Of a stretch of DNA of 64,000 nucleotides, positions 13,801-26,693 are shown in pieces; positions within the stretch are counted from its first letter, which is position 1, and every line of letters starts with the position of its first letter. The notes beneath the pieces are model-generated. The model worked only from the letters and a program-made list of their open reading frames with translations, did no database searches and was not told the origin of the DNA. Origin of the DNA: Trichoplax sp. H2. Lineage: Eukaryota > Placozoa > Uniplacotomia > Trichoplacea. Position numbers and translations under genes: made by a program. The DNA lies in the NCBI GenBank assembly GCA_003344405.1, contig NOWV01000024.1, forward strand, positions 124,001-188,000, given 5' to 3'.

Positions 13801-15956
13801 ATCAATAATTTCACATACTGCCAGCTAACAATATGAACGTCAATTCTTATGCTGATTTGAGTGTGATCAATTTTGGAAGCCCTATATTACTATGATATCA
13901 GAATCTTTCTTTAGTATATCATGCCGTACACAATATTTTATGATAGAAATAGTAGTTGCAGCTGTAGATAGGAATGCTACAATCAGTCTTTCAATACTTA
14001 ACCGCGCAGTTTCATATTGAGATATCAATAAAGTTAAAAATCTTTATCTAATTTTCTAATAGATATTAAGTGAATCAATCTGTGGCTTTATTAGAAATAC
14101 TATGCATGGAAAGATTCAACCAATATCAACGCTTTAGCTCAATTCTAATGAACAAAGAAATGCTGTTTATCTATTCAACTGAATTTATCATTTAGGATGT
14201 TTATCCAACACTATGATATCTACTCTTATTATTTTTTGCTTCCTTTCATGTGAAGGTTATGATGTGTTTTAAAAGATATTTCAGGAAATCAATTGTCATG
14301 TAGATTTGTAAATTATTATGAGGGATTTCTCAAATGACTTATGAATAAAATTTTTAACCTCTTGAAGAATTATTAGCTATATAAAGTGTAAGCTTTGATG
14401 CTACTTTCTAACTTGAATACTTTGGCTACGAAAACATATTACGTATAAGCCTATTTGGAAGCCAGAGGTGTTAATTAACGCTTCTTGCTGTATCGAAATA
14501 TTCATTTATAGGTAGTGATCTTGAATTGGCCATTAAAAGTTCATTTATATATGTTTCTTGATTATTATACTATTCCTGTGAGCGATCATTAGTAGATTGA
14601 TTTTTACGTGAATAAGAAATTGTGCAAGAAATGATTCAATATACCTTTCGATATTCAATATTTGTTAACATAAGAAATAAATGTCCGTATCTGGACTAAA
14701 TTAAACAAATAGCTATGAGAAATAACATCCTTTATGAGTTATTTTATGCAGAGATTTTGACGATTATGCCTAATGAAAATTTTTAATGATTATGATTTAA
14801 TTTCATACTGTGAGCCTTAATTCGCATATTATTAGCACAGAAAGCATTTATAAGGACAATAGCTAATAGGTACTTTTTGCATCATTTAAATCGTAGATAA
14901 TACTTTTCTTTTTTCATTACAATTGTAAATTTAATGACTGTTGCATGATAAAATGTTAGTCATTATGGGCGAGTAGATTTTCAAGCCAGTTGGAAATTAA
15001 GCACGGGTTTCGTGAATTGCTCAGTACAATTACTACTGTTATTAAGATATATAATTTTATAGTTGGTATTTAATTGTAATAGAAAGAACTCTTGAGGATC
15101 AAATAGCGATTTCGGCTACTGACACATAAAATCTTTATTAGTATATAAATTTTTTTTACTTTATTAAAACATCATTATAGCAGTCGTTAATAAACTATTT
15201 TGCGCTCCTACACGATAGAAAGAATTGCTATACATTGTTACCGGTATATTTCAAGATGTCTGCTACGATCTGTGTTGTACATAATGAAAAGCAATGGTAG
15301 GTTAAGCATATAGTGTAAATGGTTTTTGTTTATTAACTTAATTTCCACTGATCGATAAAAAACATAAGGAAGTTCTCGATTACTTACCAACTCTAAATAC
15401 CAGATTTAAATATGTCAATTCTGCCGGAAGTTTCTTTAAATCTGATGACTACTTCATGTAAAGGATCTTTATTATTATATTATAATTATAATAGTCATAT
15501 GGAGAAATTGGTCGAAATACGCATACGTTCTGCTCTAATTACTAGAATCTTCTCCGATGTAGATTATAAGGAAATGCAGTTACAACAATTGGAAGATCCC
15601 TGATTGTATTAACTAAAGATTTAAACAGCTGTGTCCAGCCGTATATTTCCATAAATTTGAAAGCAATTTACATTTAGAGATTATAATATGAATATTTATG
15701 TTGTCATCTTATTAGTTTAAGATTTAGAAATAACTGCCTCCGCTGAAAGTTTCCAAAAATATGAAAATGGTAATATTTTGTGAATTTTCGTTATAGTAGC
15801 GGACATGCAGTCTTTTTGTGTCAGGTTTAGAAATCTAATGAGCAGTTGGCAGTTAATTAAAGACAGTAGTTACTTTTTGAATGATCTTACCTTTTTGTAA
15901 TAAAAACTATAAGAAAGATATATTTATTAATGACTATAGAATAGATTGTAACGTAG
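7883..15956. other. Gene-poor block, nothing coding recognised
   Basis: About 8 kb of AT-rich DNA with only short random reading frames. Weak degraded duplications occur near 7875-8420 (variants of CATCCAGCTC and of AAAATTTTACTCC/AAAATCTTACTCC). I cannot support any gene, tRNA or intact mobile element here. Confidence 0.45.
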
Positions 15957-16407
15957 CATGTTGTCACGGTACGAACTACCGTGAAGAAATAGCCATCTAA
16001 ATTTGGTTAATATAATATAGTGATAATATATTACAACTAGTTACTTACAGTAGGAATTACTCTAATTATAAATGTGTTACAGTAAATTTAATGCTCTGCT
16101 GTAATGTGTACTGAAATGATTCTGTGAATGGACATATTATAGTCCGACTGTGAAAAATTAGTTAGTAGATATTCTCACCTAAGTATTTTTACAAGATGAC
16201 TCGTGAATGTTAGCTGCTGTAGAAGGGGATATAAGCCCGCCAGATAGTTGAATAAAGCAGTTCTCGGTTATATAGTTGTTTTAACGTAGAATCAAAGGCG
16301 TCTAAATTCTTGTGAGGTAGTTAAGGGATACTGAATCCCAGAGACTATAGTAATTTAGAGATTTGTTTTACGTTATCCTTGTCACGAAGCTGGTTTGTGA
16401 CACATGT
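15957..16407 (+). mobile_element. Solo LTR, family A, with 5-bp target duplication
   Basis: The LTR spans 15962-16402 (441 bp). It starts TGTCACGG and ends GGTTTGTGACA, so the ends form a short TGTCAC/GTGACA inverted repeat. It is flanked by the perfect direct repeat CATGT (15957-15961 and 16403-16407). Inside, in LTR order, are a TATA-like GATATAAG at 16228-16235 and an AATAAA signal at 16251-16256, as expected for U3-R-U5. No gag-pol coding lies next to it, so it is a solo LTR. The 3' half (TTAACGTA, GGCGT, CGTTATC, GAAGCTG) resembles the LTR at 18914. Confidence 0.85.
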
Positions 16408-18908
16408 TCATAGAAACTTTGATGAGAGCTCGTATTATAGCTAAAATCACAGAATTTTAAGTCTATAAGAACTGCAAGTTTCTGTAAAAAATTTGAATAT
16501 GTAATAAATCAAACTAGAGTTTGAATTTATTTAACTAATGCCCTCTAGTATAGCAACTTATTTTTCATACAGAAAACTATAATTTATTATATTACGAGAA
16601 TGAAAATAATTGAATAAATCTTTGACTTTTAAAGTACAATTCCGTGATTGATCCAAATTAGTTGAATTTTTGCATTTATTGGAAATAATTTCCATCTTTA
16701 GGAATGGAAAATCAAACCTATAAAACTGTTTCCGATCCAAAAAACAAAAAAGCTATTTTAACATTGCAAACAATGGGAGAATATGAACAGATGCTAATTA
16801 GATAATAATAAACGGCAGTTTAAGCGAAAAAACCATTATTTATAATCTTGCAACATTAATGAAAGGAAACAAATATGAATTATAACATACTGAGCGAAAG
16901 AAATTTATTTTTCTTAAATTTATTTATTATAAGAAATATCAATAGTATTTTTCTTACGGGCTATAGATTCAATCGAGGTACATTCAAGTTTCATTGGCCA
17001 GGGAATATTGGTTAAAGAACCAAGCTTAATATAATGTCAAATAGAATAATAAGCTCGATAATAGTAGGCCATGCCAAAGTTATGATAAAGCCTGAAAGAC
17101 GGAAATAAATTGTGATACCCAACGGTTTAGAAAAAGTGTTTGATGTTATCCAATATACTCGTACGCCTATACAGAAATATTGACCATGATGCAGAAACTA
17201 TTCTATTCTTGTCTTCTAATTGATTATTTTTTGATGATGAATACTATTTAATGGAATTAAATCATAACTAGCTTAAAAACATTATTCTACTGGGATTGTA
17301 AGGAGTAAAATTATAAAATTCATTAATCTTCATTTAATTTCGCTTTTTGGAATAAATAGTCAGAAATAATTTCAATCGATTACATAAGAAAATATGGTAA
17401 ATCAATTGCAGAAAAGTAGTTTAGAAAATTCAGAAAATACTCCATTACTGTTGATAAAATGAATGCGCGGTTTTGATGCACTGCATACTTAATACTCAAT
17501 ACATAGCCAGAATAAAGGCTTCAATCATGGTTAATTAAAGCTGGGGTATTCATGATTTTTTCAGAGGTAACTTTGAAATAGATGTTAGATTAAAAGTATG
17601 ATTTCTATTTGATGGATTTCTCTGATAAGATAGAATAGAAAACTTACTTCAATTAGTAGCAGAAAGAAGTAATAATTTAAAGCATCCTATAATTATATTG
17701 AACTTTTTATCAATTGTGTAAACAGAAGCACTTATTATTGTAAATATTAATTATAAACCTTAATCCATAGCTATGACAAAGGTACTTTTAAAATTAAGAC
17801 TAATTTAGCGTTGTGGCTAAGAGAAGTGCTACTATGAAATATGTAAGTGCAAGTGGATTAAGGATATTATCTACGTTTTCAATGAATCAATTTCACTGTT
17901 AAAATTGTACATAAGATTAATTTTAATTAGCAAGTCAAGAAAAAGTCTTCTGATCAAGTATACAGGAAAAGTTATGTATACACAGTAGCTATTCTGTTGC
18001 CCCTGGTGGAAAAAAATTTAATATTTGGTATTCTATATAATATTGAATTTGATCTAAGCCCAGGATGAAAATATATTTCTAATACTGGTAAAGGAAATAC
18101 TGCTATAAAATACGATAATTTCACTTTAATAGAGTATAGACATCACGTCATAAGTGATTTGTGATTCTCTATTCTAAATCTCGGATGTACTATAGAAATT
18201 TAGACTACTTCATTGAAATCTGCTCTTAGTTCTGTCGTTACAAAAGATTAGTTTCCCTTACTGTAACGTTAGCCATAAGTTGACAGCCAAATTAAAAAGT
18301 TTGAGACTGGTATTTATTCTTCTTGCCTTAGTGTAGCGAAGAAATAGCAACATCAATGCATACTTCTAAAAATTCATGAAAATTAGATCAAGTGAGTTTA
18401 TTCAGATCAATTGTTGAGTATGAAATAAGTACCATGGATATTAGCATTCTTATTATATGGAATGCAGAAATATTAAATCTAAACTCTCTACAGGTAGGAA
18501 CTTTGACTAATTCCCTTCCTTTGATATCATGCATAGAATTTTTACAATTCATTTAGCGATAAATTAGGAACAGTTTATCTTCTCATTTGCAGCCCTAATA
18601 ATGCAGCAATGGTCATACAAATATTTTGAATCTGTTTAATTCAATTTCTGAATATCAGCCAGAAAATACATGAAGATTTTGCCTATCAGTATAGCTCAGA
18701 AGTAGTTATCTGTTTCAGCTAATACTGGTCTACACATTGATAGAATTTTACACGAGTAATTACATAAATTCTGATACGTTTCTTTATAGCATAGATGATC
18801 ATAGATTTGCACATTAGAAATATTAATGTTAGGGATGATTAAATTTCTGAATTTTTAAAGATCAGCCGTTATGTAGTACAAAGCACTAATTAATGAATAA
18901 TTATGGAT
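16408..18908. other. Spacer between two family-A LTRs, nothing recognised
   Basis: About 2.5 kb of AT-rich DNA between two same-orientation LTRs of one family. I looked for reverse transcriptase, integrase, protease or Gag zinc-knuckle traces and saw none in readable frames. The two LTRs also have different target duplications. This is therefore host spacer, not the interior of one retrotransposon. Confidence 0.5.
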
Positions 18909-19549
18909 ATTGCTGTTACAGTGTTATATACTGTATTACAGTAGAAATATCTATGTTAGGATAATTCTATTAGACTATCCTTATTTAGTTAACTTCTGAT
19001 TTGGATATACTGTGTTTTAATATAGCACTGACTTTTTATGACAGTGACACTTATACACATACTGAAATTAATAGTTATAATAGGGAATGCAAATCATCTA
19101 CTTACAGTTCGAATCATTGTGATTGTAATTTACTTATGCTAGATTGTACATTATCATGGAAATGTTCCGTGATAGGACATATCGTAATCTGACTATTCTG
19201 TATTAGTCATTATATGTCTATGTTTGTAAATACTGTTGTCTGCATTAAGGGAGCAGTAGCTAAAATTAATATCTAATTCAGTAAATGATTCTAATGTTAA
19301 TTGTATTAACTATGACTCATGAACTATTGAGGAATAGTATATAAATGCAGTATATCGTGAAATAAAGAAGAATTGTCCAACTTAGTGTTTAACGTAAAAT
19401 ACGAGGCGTTTAAGTCTTTGTGTAGTCTGCTAGTAGAGCAAAAGTGTTTGTGATAGTGCAGATATCGTTCCTTGATACGTGGTTCAAGGAATTGACTTAT
19501 TGATCGTATATTGCGTTATCTTGTTGCAAAGCTGTTTTGTGACAATTGC
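18909..19549 (+). mobile_element. Solo LTR, family A, with 5-bp target duplication
   Basis: The LTR spans 18914-19544 (631 bp). It starts TGTTACAGTG, ends GCTGTTTTGTGACA, and is flanked by ATTGC (18909-18913 and 19545-19549). The TATA box TATATAAAT is at 19338-19346 and AATAAA at 19361-19366. The 3' region aligns by eye with the LTR at 15962. No internal retrotransposon sequence is attached. Its first roughly 115 bp recur inverted at 21200-21312. Confidence 0.87.
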
Positions 19550-20597
19550 TTTCCTCTAATATAAAACTATATTGATGCAGAATAACATAATTAAAAAACT
19601 ATAATTTCCTTATTTTTCGAGCTAAAGAATGAATTTAAGAATTTCCTTCTAAGCTCTCGTCACTTAAGTTTTGATAATAAATGATATTCAAATCCTGTCT
19701 ATAAATTATTATTTCTGCCATTTGTTAAAGCATTCGTTTATTAAACTGATTGGAAATCTACTATTTCTATGGGAAATTTAAGTATCCATTAATATTTCCA
19801 TGGTTCCAAGTTAAACAAGCTATATATTAAGACGCAGTACCGTACAGCATAATCTCTAAAACCTTATTATCGAGGTTATTTTTATTCAAAATTATGGAAT
19901 TTCCTTATTTCAACAATTTAAAGAGCTTCCATCTATCCATATAGGGGACTACTCAATTCCGTCGGTGTTAACTTAGATATAACATAGTATCTAAATGTCA
20001 TCAATAAACTATGCGATATTTCCTTATCGAGATTGTTATTTTGTACCAGTATTATAATCTTGTGGGACGCACTTTACTGCTAAAGAAGCTTCCATCTATA
20101 TTTTAATCATTGTGATAATATAGTGCATGGACGTAACTAGTAAATCACGAAACAAACTCTTGTTTAGGCTATGAAACGCAATTACTCGAACTAGCGTGCC
20201 TATGCAAAATATTGTTTCCTAAATTTTATTTATTTTTTACGAAAGTATGACATAATAAATATCCTATTCTATAGAACTATTTTTTATATATAAAAGTGGA
20301 TGTAAATCAAGCGGACCGTAATGTACAGGATGCTGAATATCATTAATATAAACTTTTAATACTGATAGTTAGGGTATCATAAATTCCGGAACGATGATTA
20401 TAATGTTATTTTACTCAATATCAAAATGTAAAAATACTATCTATCACTTTTTGGTCTTGTTTACCGTCCTGTAAAAAGAGAGAATTGTAAATTAGAGCTT
20501 GTTTGATTTCAATTGCACGTCATCAATTAGAATATAAAATTAGTCATTCTATTTGATGCAGCCGGATATTTACATAAAAGCAAGTTAAATTGTAGAA
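19550..20597. other. AT-rich spacer, no gene seen
   Basis: About 1 kb with no recognisable coding sequence or ordered repeat. It ends where the sequence duplicated across assembly gap 1 begins. Confidence 0.45.
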
Positions 20598-21179
20598 TAA
20601 ACTATTTGCGCGTTTTACTATAAATTAGAATAACGCGCTATGTCAATAAGTATTCATCAGCCTCAAGTAGAATGCTTAGATATTGTATATGAAATGGCAA
20701 AATGTTAGCGACAATTAAGTATTGGATTAATTTCATTGAAAAATATTGAAAATTGATTAGCTTTCTATTTTTAATTATTGCCACAAGTTTAATTTAATAT
20801 CTTAACATAATCGTAATAATTTTCTGTGGAAAAGCAATTAGTTCAGAAACGTTATTTAAAATAAATAGAATTCAGCGTACCATCTAGATACATAATTTCT
20901 ACTGCTAGTGGTAATTATGGTATTGTAGATGAACACAATTCAATCCTTTCAAATATCAGAAAATAACTGTATGAGAGGTAGAGACAATTAGCTAATTTTA
21001 GCTTTAAATAAAGCAATTCAAGATATAACTACATTATATTGCAAATGACTTTTTCAATTAAAACTATAGTAAGGAAGCTTATAAATCGATTTTAGTTATA
21101 ATTAATTTTGAAATATTCTTAAGATTGAATCGTTTAATCTTTAACAATAATGTTAAACTTAAATCATTTCACCTTTAAA
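20598..21179. repeat. Left copy of duplicated gap flank (LTR-empty allele)
   Basis: From TAAACTATTTGCGCG to the gap this segment is repeated at 21314-21895 with only a handful of single-base differences over about 580 bp. Such closeness in otherwise fast-diverging non-coding DNA suggests two alleles, not an old duplication. Confidence 0.85.
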
Positions 21180-21199
21180 NNNNNNNNNNNNNNNNNNNN
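21180..21199. other. Assembly gap 1 (20 Ns)
   Basis: Run of 20 N. Both flanks carry the same roughly 580-bp sequence, so the gap probably joins two overlapping allelic contigs and may represent no missing DNA. Confidence 0.97.
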
Positions 21200-21312
21200 G
21201 CTATATTAAAATACAGTATATCCAAATTAGAAGTTAACTAAATAAGGATAGTCTAATAGAATTATCCTAACATTGATATTTCTACTGTAATACAGTATAT
21301 AACACTGTAACA
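21200..21312 (-). mobile_element. Terminal fragment of an inverted family-A LTR
   Basis: This is the reverse complement of the first roughly 115 bp of the LTR at 18914, with about 95% identity by eye. It ends CACTGTAACA and is followed by GTAAACTATTT. The LTR-empty copy across the gap reads ATAAACTATTT at the same point. The rest of the element is missing because the contig starts inside it. The simplest reading is a minus-strand LTR insertion present on only one allele; a target duplication cannot be tested. Confidence 0.75.
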
Positions 21313-21313
21313 G

Positions 21314-21895
21314 TAAACTATTTGCGCGTTTTACTATAAATTAGATAAACGCGCTATGTCAATAAGTATCCATCAGCCTCAAGTAGAATGCTTAGATATT
21401 GTATATGAAATGGTAAAATGTTAGCGACAATTAAGTATTGGATTAATTTCATTGAAAAATATTGAAAATTGATTAGCTTTCTATTTTTAATTATTGCCAC
21501 AAGTTTAATTTAATATCTTAACATAATCGTAATAATTTTCTGTGGAAAAGCAATTAGTTCAGAAACGTTATTTAAAATAAATAGAATTCAGCGTACCATC
21601 TAGATACATAATTTCTACTGCTAGTGGTAATTATGGTATTGTAGATGAACACAATTCAATCCTTTCAAATATCAGAAACTAACTGTATGAGAGGTAGAGA
21701 CAATTAGCTAATTTTAGCTTTAAATAAAGCAATTCAAGATATAACTACATTATATTGCAAATGACTTTTTCAATTAAAACTATAGTAAGGAAGCTTATAA
21801 ATCGATTTTAGTTATAATTAATTTTGAAATATTCTTAAGATTGAATCGTTTAATCTTTAACAATAATGTTAAACTTAAATCATTTCACCTTTAAA
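21314..21895. repeat. Right copy of duplicated gap flank (LTR-occupied allele)
   Basis: Near-identical to 20598-21179. It continues without interruption into unique sequence (CGTGAGATAATTAAA), so this contig carries the true right-hand continuation. Confidence 0.85.
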
Positions 21896-24800
21896 CGTGA
21901 GATAATTAAATAATAAAAATTTTAATCAGCATAATATTTAGTTCACTAATATTTCAGAAATTACAACTATGCACATTATTTATTGATTTATAGGATTTAA
22001 AATGCAAGTCGATATGAAATAACGATACAAATTTTAATGAATATTTAATGCAATTGATGACAGGAATATCTAAATTAGTGGTATTTCAAAAATGACAGTT
22101 ATTTACTAATTTGGCCGTAGTATTTGACTATGGAATAATAATGCAGAAAATCTCCGGTGTATTTGTTTTGTATTAGATGAAAAATATGTGGATTGACGAA
22201 ATCATCCATTATTGTAGATAGGTAATATTAATTTTAATACCGTTGCTTTTTGAGGTAACCCATCTGTTTCCCAATCTTAAAGTTCCACTTTCTTCCTGTA
22301 CTTAAAATGATTCATTCCATAGCTCTTCTGACCATGAACTCTAATGGAATTTTCTAGTATTATTAGCTAGTACAGAGGTATACTTTTCCAGCTAAAACAA
22401 TAAGGGATGACAGAAGGATAAAATATCATTGTTATCATTCTTTAAATCCTCACGTACGATATGCAAATAGAACTGGTAAATCATTAAATCAGAATTTCTG
22501 TATTATTATTTATTTTCTGGGTGGAGGAAGTTGATTAAAAAAATATATTTAGATTGTCAAAAATAACTGATAGACACTTAATGATAAATTGTATCCAAGC
22601 TATAACGTTATTCCTTATGGAGACTACTGTTTCATACAGATTGCATTCGCCATCAAATTACGTGATGCCTGAAGACACTAAATAGCTACCGCACTTAAAA
22701 ATTAATCTATTATCTCCATTCGATATTATATAAGAGAAATTATTGACGTAACATTGAGATAGAAAAATAAAATGCAAACTTTTAAAATAAGATATTATCT
22801 GCTTTTGACACTGTATATGTGAAGTAACCGTAGAATAGTTTTCTTATGCTCTCAACAATATATAATAAGTAATCTAAGAAAAAAGAAAGTTGAATCTTAA
22901 TCGTAGCACTTTATGCTTCCTTGCGTGATAGGATAGTTTTAAGCCTATATGTTTCATGTGCATAACGTAAAATAAAAATTAAGACAGTGAAATTCCATCA
23001 TAACTAAACATTCGATTACAAACATAAAACTTTTGGAGCGGTGAAATTAATGCTGAGGGATATTTTCACTCTACTGCAAACAACTAGATAGATAGTTAAG
23101 ATTGCCAAGTATTATCTGAATTTGAATTTTTCATCTATTTCTTATATATTGCGAGAAAATTATTGTAGAGGGCATCTTTAACAAGCTAAAATTGCATGAA
23201 AGATTATTAGGATAGCAAAGTATCCTCGATATTAGAAATCTATCATTGCCTTACTTTCCCGCAGGAAGGAAATCGCCCTGGAAGAGCATAGTTTTACAAA
23301 TATAATATGGGATGGATGGTAACTTAATCACGATTGTAAAACTTGGCGCTAGTTGAAAATTTTTCCATTACTCGCTTCTACAACGGTACTCGTATGAAGA
23401 AATATATTGCGCAAGATGCTGTCAAGCAGCCAAAGCCACGCAATATATTCTTGAGAGAGTAAAATTCTACGTAAGTTGAAAGTCAATCTAGTATATTTCA
23501 TATCTAATCCAGTATAAGAGGGATTATAACAGGCTTGAATTAATTCAAACCTAAATATCAGATCGTTAATCAAGAATTGAAAATTGTATCTAAATTCGAT
23601 ATCGCTTCATTATCAAGCATTTTGTATTCTGTGTAAAAAATTTACCACGGAAGATATCGTATGTATTCAAGTCAGTTTGATCGAGCAGTAGGCCTTTCGA
23701 AGGAAAAATCGTCTCAAAATGAAAAACTAATCCTTTATTATTCATTTCATCTATATAGGGAATTATATTGTAAGAACAAGTATAAACCATCAGAAATGAT
23801 GGGGATCATTGAGTAGTCATCAATTTCTAAATAGAAATCTTGCCTGTCAATATTAATCCTCATACGAAGGAAGTTTCTTACATGGCATCATTCAAGCCTT
23901 GTAAAAGCTACAATAGAAAATAAGGATAATTTAAAGTCATATCAAAACTGTTGATCTCTATTTATTCCTTACGTGCAGGAAACTGATTCAATAAAACACT
24001 TTCAAGCAGTCAGAAATTATAGATTGATAATTCATATAGTCCATACGTAACTTGAGAGCTTGCTAATTGATTATTATTCTTTCTGCATATGAAGGAAATT
24101 GTTAGGAATGGAATGAAATCAGGGAACCAGATATAGTTGATAGGTCATTAAATCTCAAGATCATATGCAAGTTAAAATTGATATGTGCTATCAACGGCCT
24201 GAGATCGCGTAAGAAAGAATTACATTAAAATTTGCTAATAACCTAAATTTCTCAATAGCCAATCTTGTCAACCTATTAATCGATGCTATTGGTTGACTTC
24301 AACGATGTTAATTAGAATTAAAAAACATAATATAAATAATTACAGATTCAACTGCTCCGATTTGGTACCCATACACACAGTATATATTATATTTTAAGTA
24401 GTAATTATGCTGAAAAGGTTTGTTTACCAATTGTGGTACCGGCAACGCTTTATTTTAGATGAAATTTCGCTTTTAATTCATTTTTTACGTAATATCGAAT
24501 TTACTACTCTTGAATTAAAACATCATTCATCTGCATTACTTTGTTTTCGATCGAATTTCATTTGTTAAATTCATTTTTTACAAAATACCGAATTTGCTCC
24601 TCTTGAATTAAAACATCATTTACCAGCATTACTTTATTTTAGAAGAAATTTCATTCGTTCGATTCTTTTTTTATAGAATCTCCGAATTTGCTACTCTTGA
24701 TTTAAAACATTATCTAAGAGATTAAAATGGAATCAAATGCTAGTTTCGGGCTTGACTTCTCCCCTATAAATGATATTGAGTTTGAATCTTTTTATTCAGT

Positions 24801-26693
24801 GCGACTGAAATAAATATCGTTGATTTTAGCTTATTAATTTCCATTCTATCTGATAATAGGAAAGTGTTTTTTCTATTAAAATTAAAACAGATGGAATTGA
24901 AGGATAGCACAGGGAGAGATTCTTAATGCCAATACAGTAGATAGCAGAGAGATAAAGTGAATCAATCTTGCATTTAATTAGAGATCAAGTTAACTTTGAC
25001 ACGAGGAAATAACTAATCATCCTGCTTGAAATCATGTGATCCGCACGTTACTAAGCTGATCTACTATTGTTTATTTGATAAAAATCAATCTAATTGAAAA
25101 ACGTTATCAAAGTTTTCTATGAATATTGATATCTTGCTTAGATAACATTGTATTATCAAGTGAAAATGAATAAAACAATTTTTTAATCTCTTGTTCTATC
25201 AAACAAGGCAAATGGTCCTAGATTGTGAACCTATTATTACTGGACGCATTTTAGAATGATTTGATAGGAATAGGCTGAAATTGTAAACAACGGGATCATA
25301 GCACAGTATTATAGTATACAGCTATCGTAATCATTTTCGATGGTAATGATAACGAGGTTTGATACTTCAATCAGGCGTCAATATTGGAAAGGAAAAGTGA
25401 AAAACTTAGCGATAATTATGTTGAAAGTATTAATAACTATAGTACAATGCTGTCCGGGTAATGGAATTAAATCGTTATGATGGTGGAATTACAGGAAATA
25501 AATGTTTGATAAGTTCAAAATTTACGGATTCATATTACAATTTCGAATTTTGGGATCGATGGAATGAACATCTAATTAAGCCTTTACATTCCGCGAATGT
25601 AACTTTTGTACTTTTATTAACAGATTAAATTGGTAATTCCAGATTCAATCAAAGCCGTTGTATATCGTTACATTTTTAGACTTTCATGACGGATAGAGTT
25701 CTAGATAATAGATTAAATCAACATTATTTGCATTTAGCTTGGACAGCATTTTCTGAATTTAGATGACAACCTTGGGTGACGGTTGAATAGATTGATTTAT
25801 AAATAAGCTAACGAACAATGTTCATGATTGGAAGAGAGTAAATTCCAGATTTCAAGTGATGAAGAGAGAAATTAGAGTCGATTATATTAGCTGACTAAGC
25901 AGTTGGTGTTTTCATATCCGTAGATTTAGAATAGATAAATAGAACAGCAGAGGCCAAGTAGTTTCGTTCTTCAAAGCAAGGACTACTGATGAAAGGAAAT
26001 AACGACTGTTGAATATCATGACAATTGTCATGATTCGGAATTAGTATACCAATTGATTGTTTATTGCTAAGGCTAGTTTGAGAATTGGCCGTGAATAAAT
26101 AAAATAAAGATCTGAAAGTTCCTTGTTGAATGTAATAATGTGAAACTTGCCCAATTTATTGGAAGTATAAAAGGCTTGAACTGTTGATTTACACCTGTTT
26201 TTTCCCCCTCCACTGTAACATCATAACAATAGCGATTATTGTCATGGCTAGCATAAAGAAGTTGATCAACTTCTCAAAAGCTAAGTTAAGTGATTGATTG
26301 AAGTTTAATCAAGCAGAACATGATGTAATAAATTGAATTATTCCATTTCCAAAGTATTAACTCATATGATCTTGATAAACAATTCAAAAGTACTAGATAA
26401 TAGCCATCAATTTGTTATAAATACTCAGTTGTGTAGGGGAAAAATTTCAACCTCTTCGAATGTTAGGCAAAAAAAATCCTGGATAACTAGAATTGGATTT
26501 CTAAAAAATTGCGGCTTAACCACGTTTGGTTCTTAGGTTATTGGTCTTGGTGATTCTATCTTCACTTTGTCTTTACTTTTCCCTTAGAGATTATCTTAAT
26601 TAACGGTATCGGCATTTCTAATTGGAAAACAAATCAAAGTCAATACGTTGTTTACTGTAGTCATTAACTTGTGATTATTTAGCATAGCAATTC
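21896..26693. other. Gene-poor region upstream of the GPCR
   Basis: AT-rich sequence with only short chance reading frames. I could not tie any to a protein family. It includes the three-copy repeat at 24440-24715. The GPCR promoter and 5' UTR should lie in the last part, but no clear core promoter was identified. Confidence 0.45.
24440..24715. repeat. Degenerate tandem repeat, 3 copies of about 95 bp
   Basis: Three units share GCATTACTTT(A/G)TTTT, a GAAATTTC(A/G)-like stretch, TTCATTTTTTAC, a CCGAATTTGCT-like stretch, and ACTCTTGAATTAAAACATCATT. Successive copies begin near 24440, 24530 and 24627. The function is unknown. Confidence 0.75.

Noticed and set aside
15962-19544. A full-length LTR retrotransposon bounded by the two family-A LTRs
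   Set aside because: Each LTR has its own different target duplication and no gag-pol similarity lies between them.
18914-20597. Simple inversion polymorphism as the explanation for gap 1
   Set aside because: It would also give the junction seen, but it needs a breakpoint exactly at an LTR boundary. An LTR insertion on one allele needs no such coincidence and matches the proven case at gap 2.
23349-23790. Two adjacent minus-strand frames of 66 and 74 codons
   Set aside because: No recognisable family, no splice-joined continuation found, and composition like the surrounding non-coding DNA.
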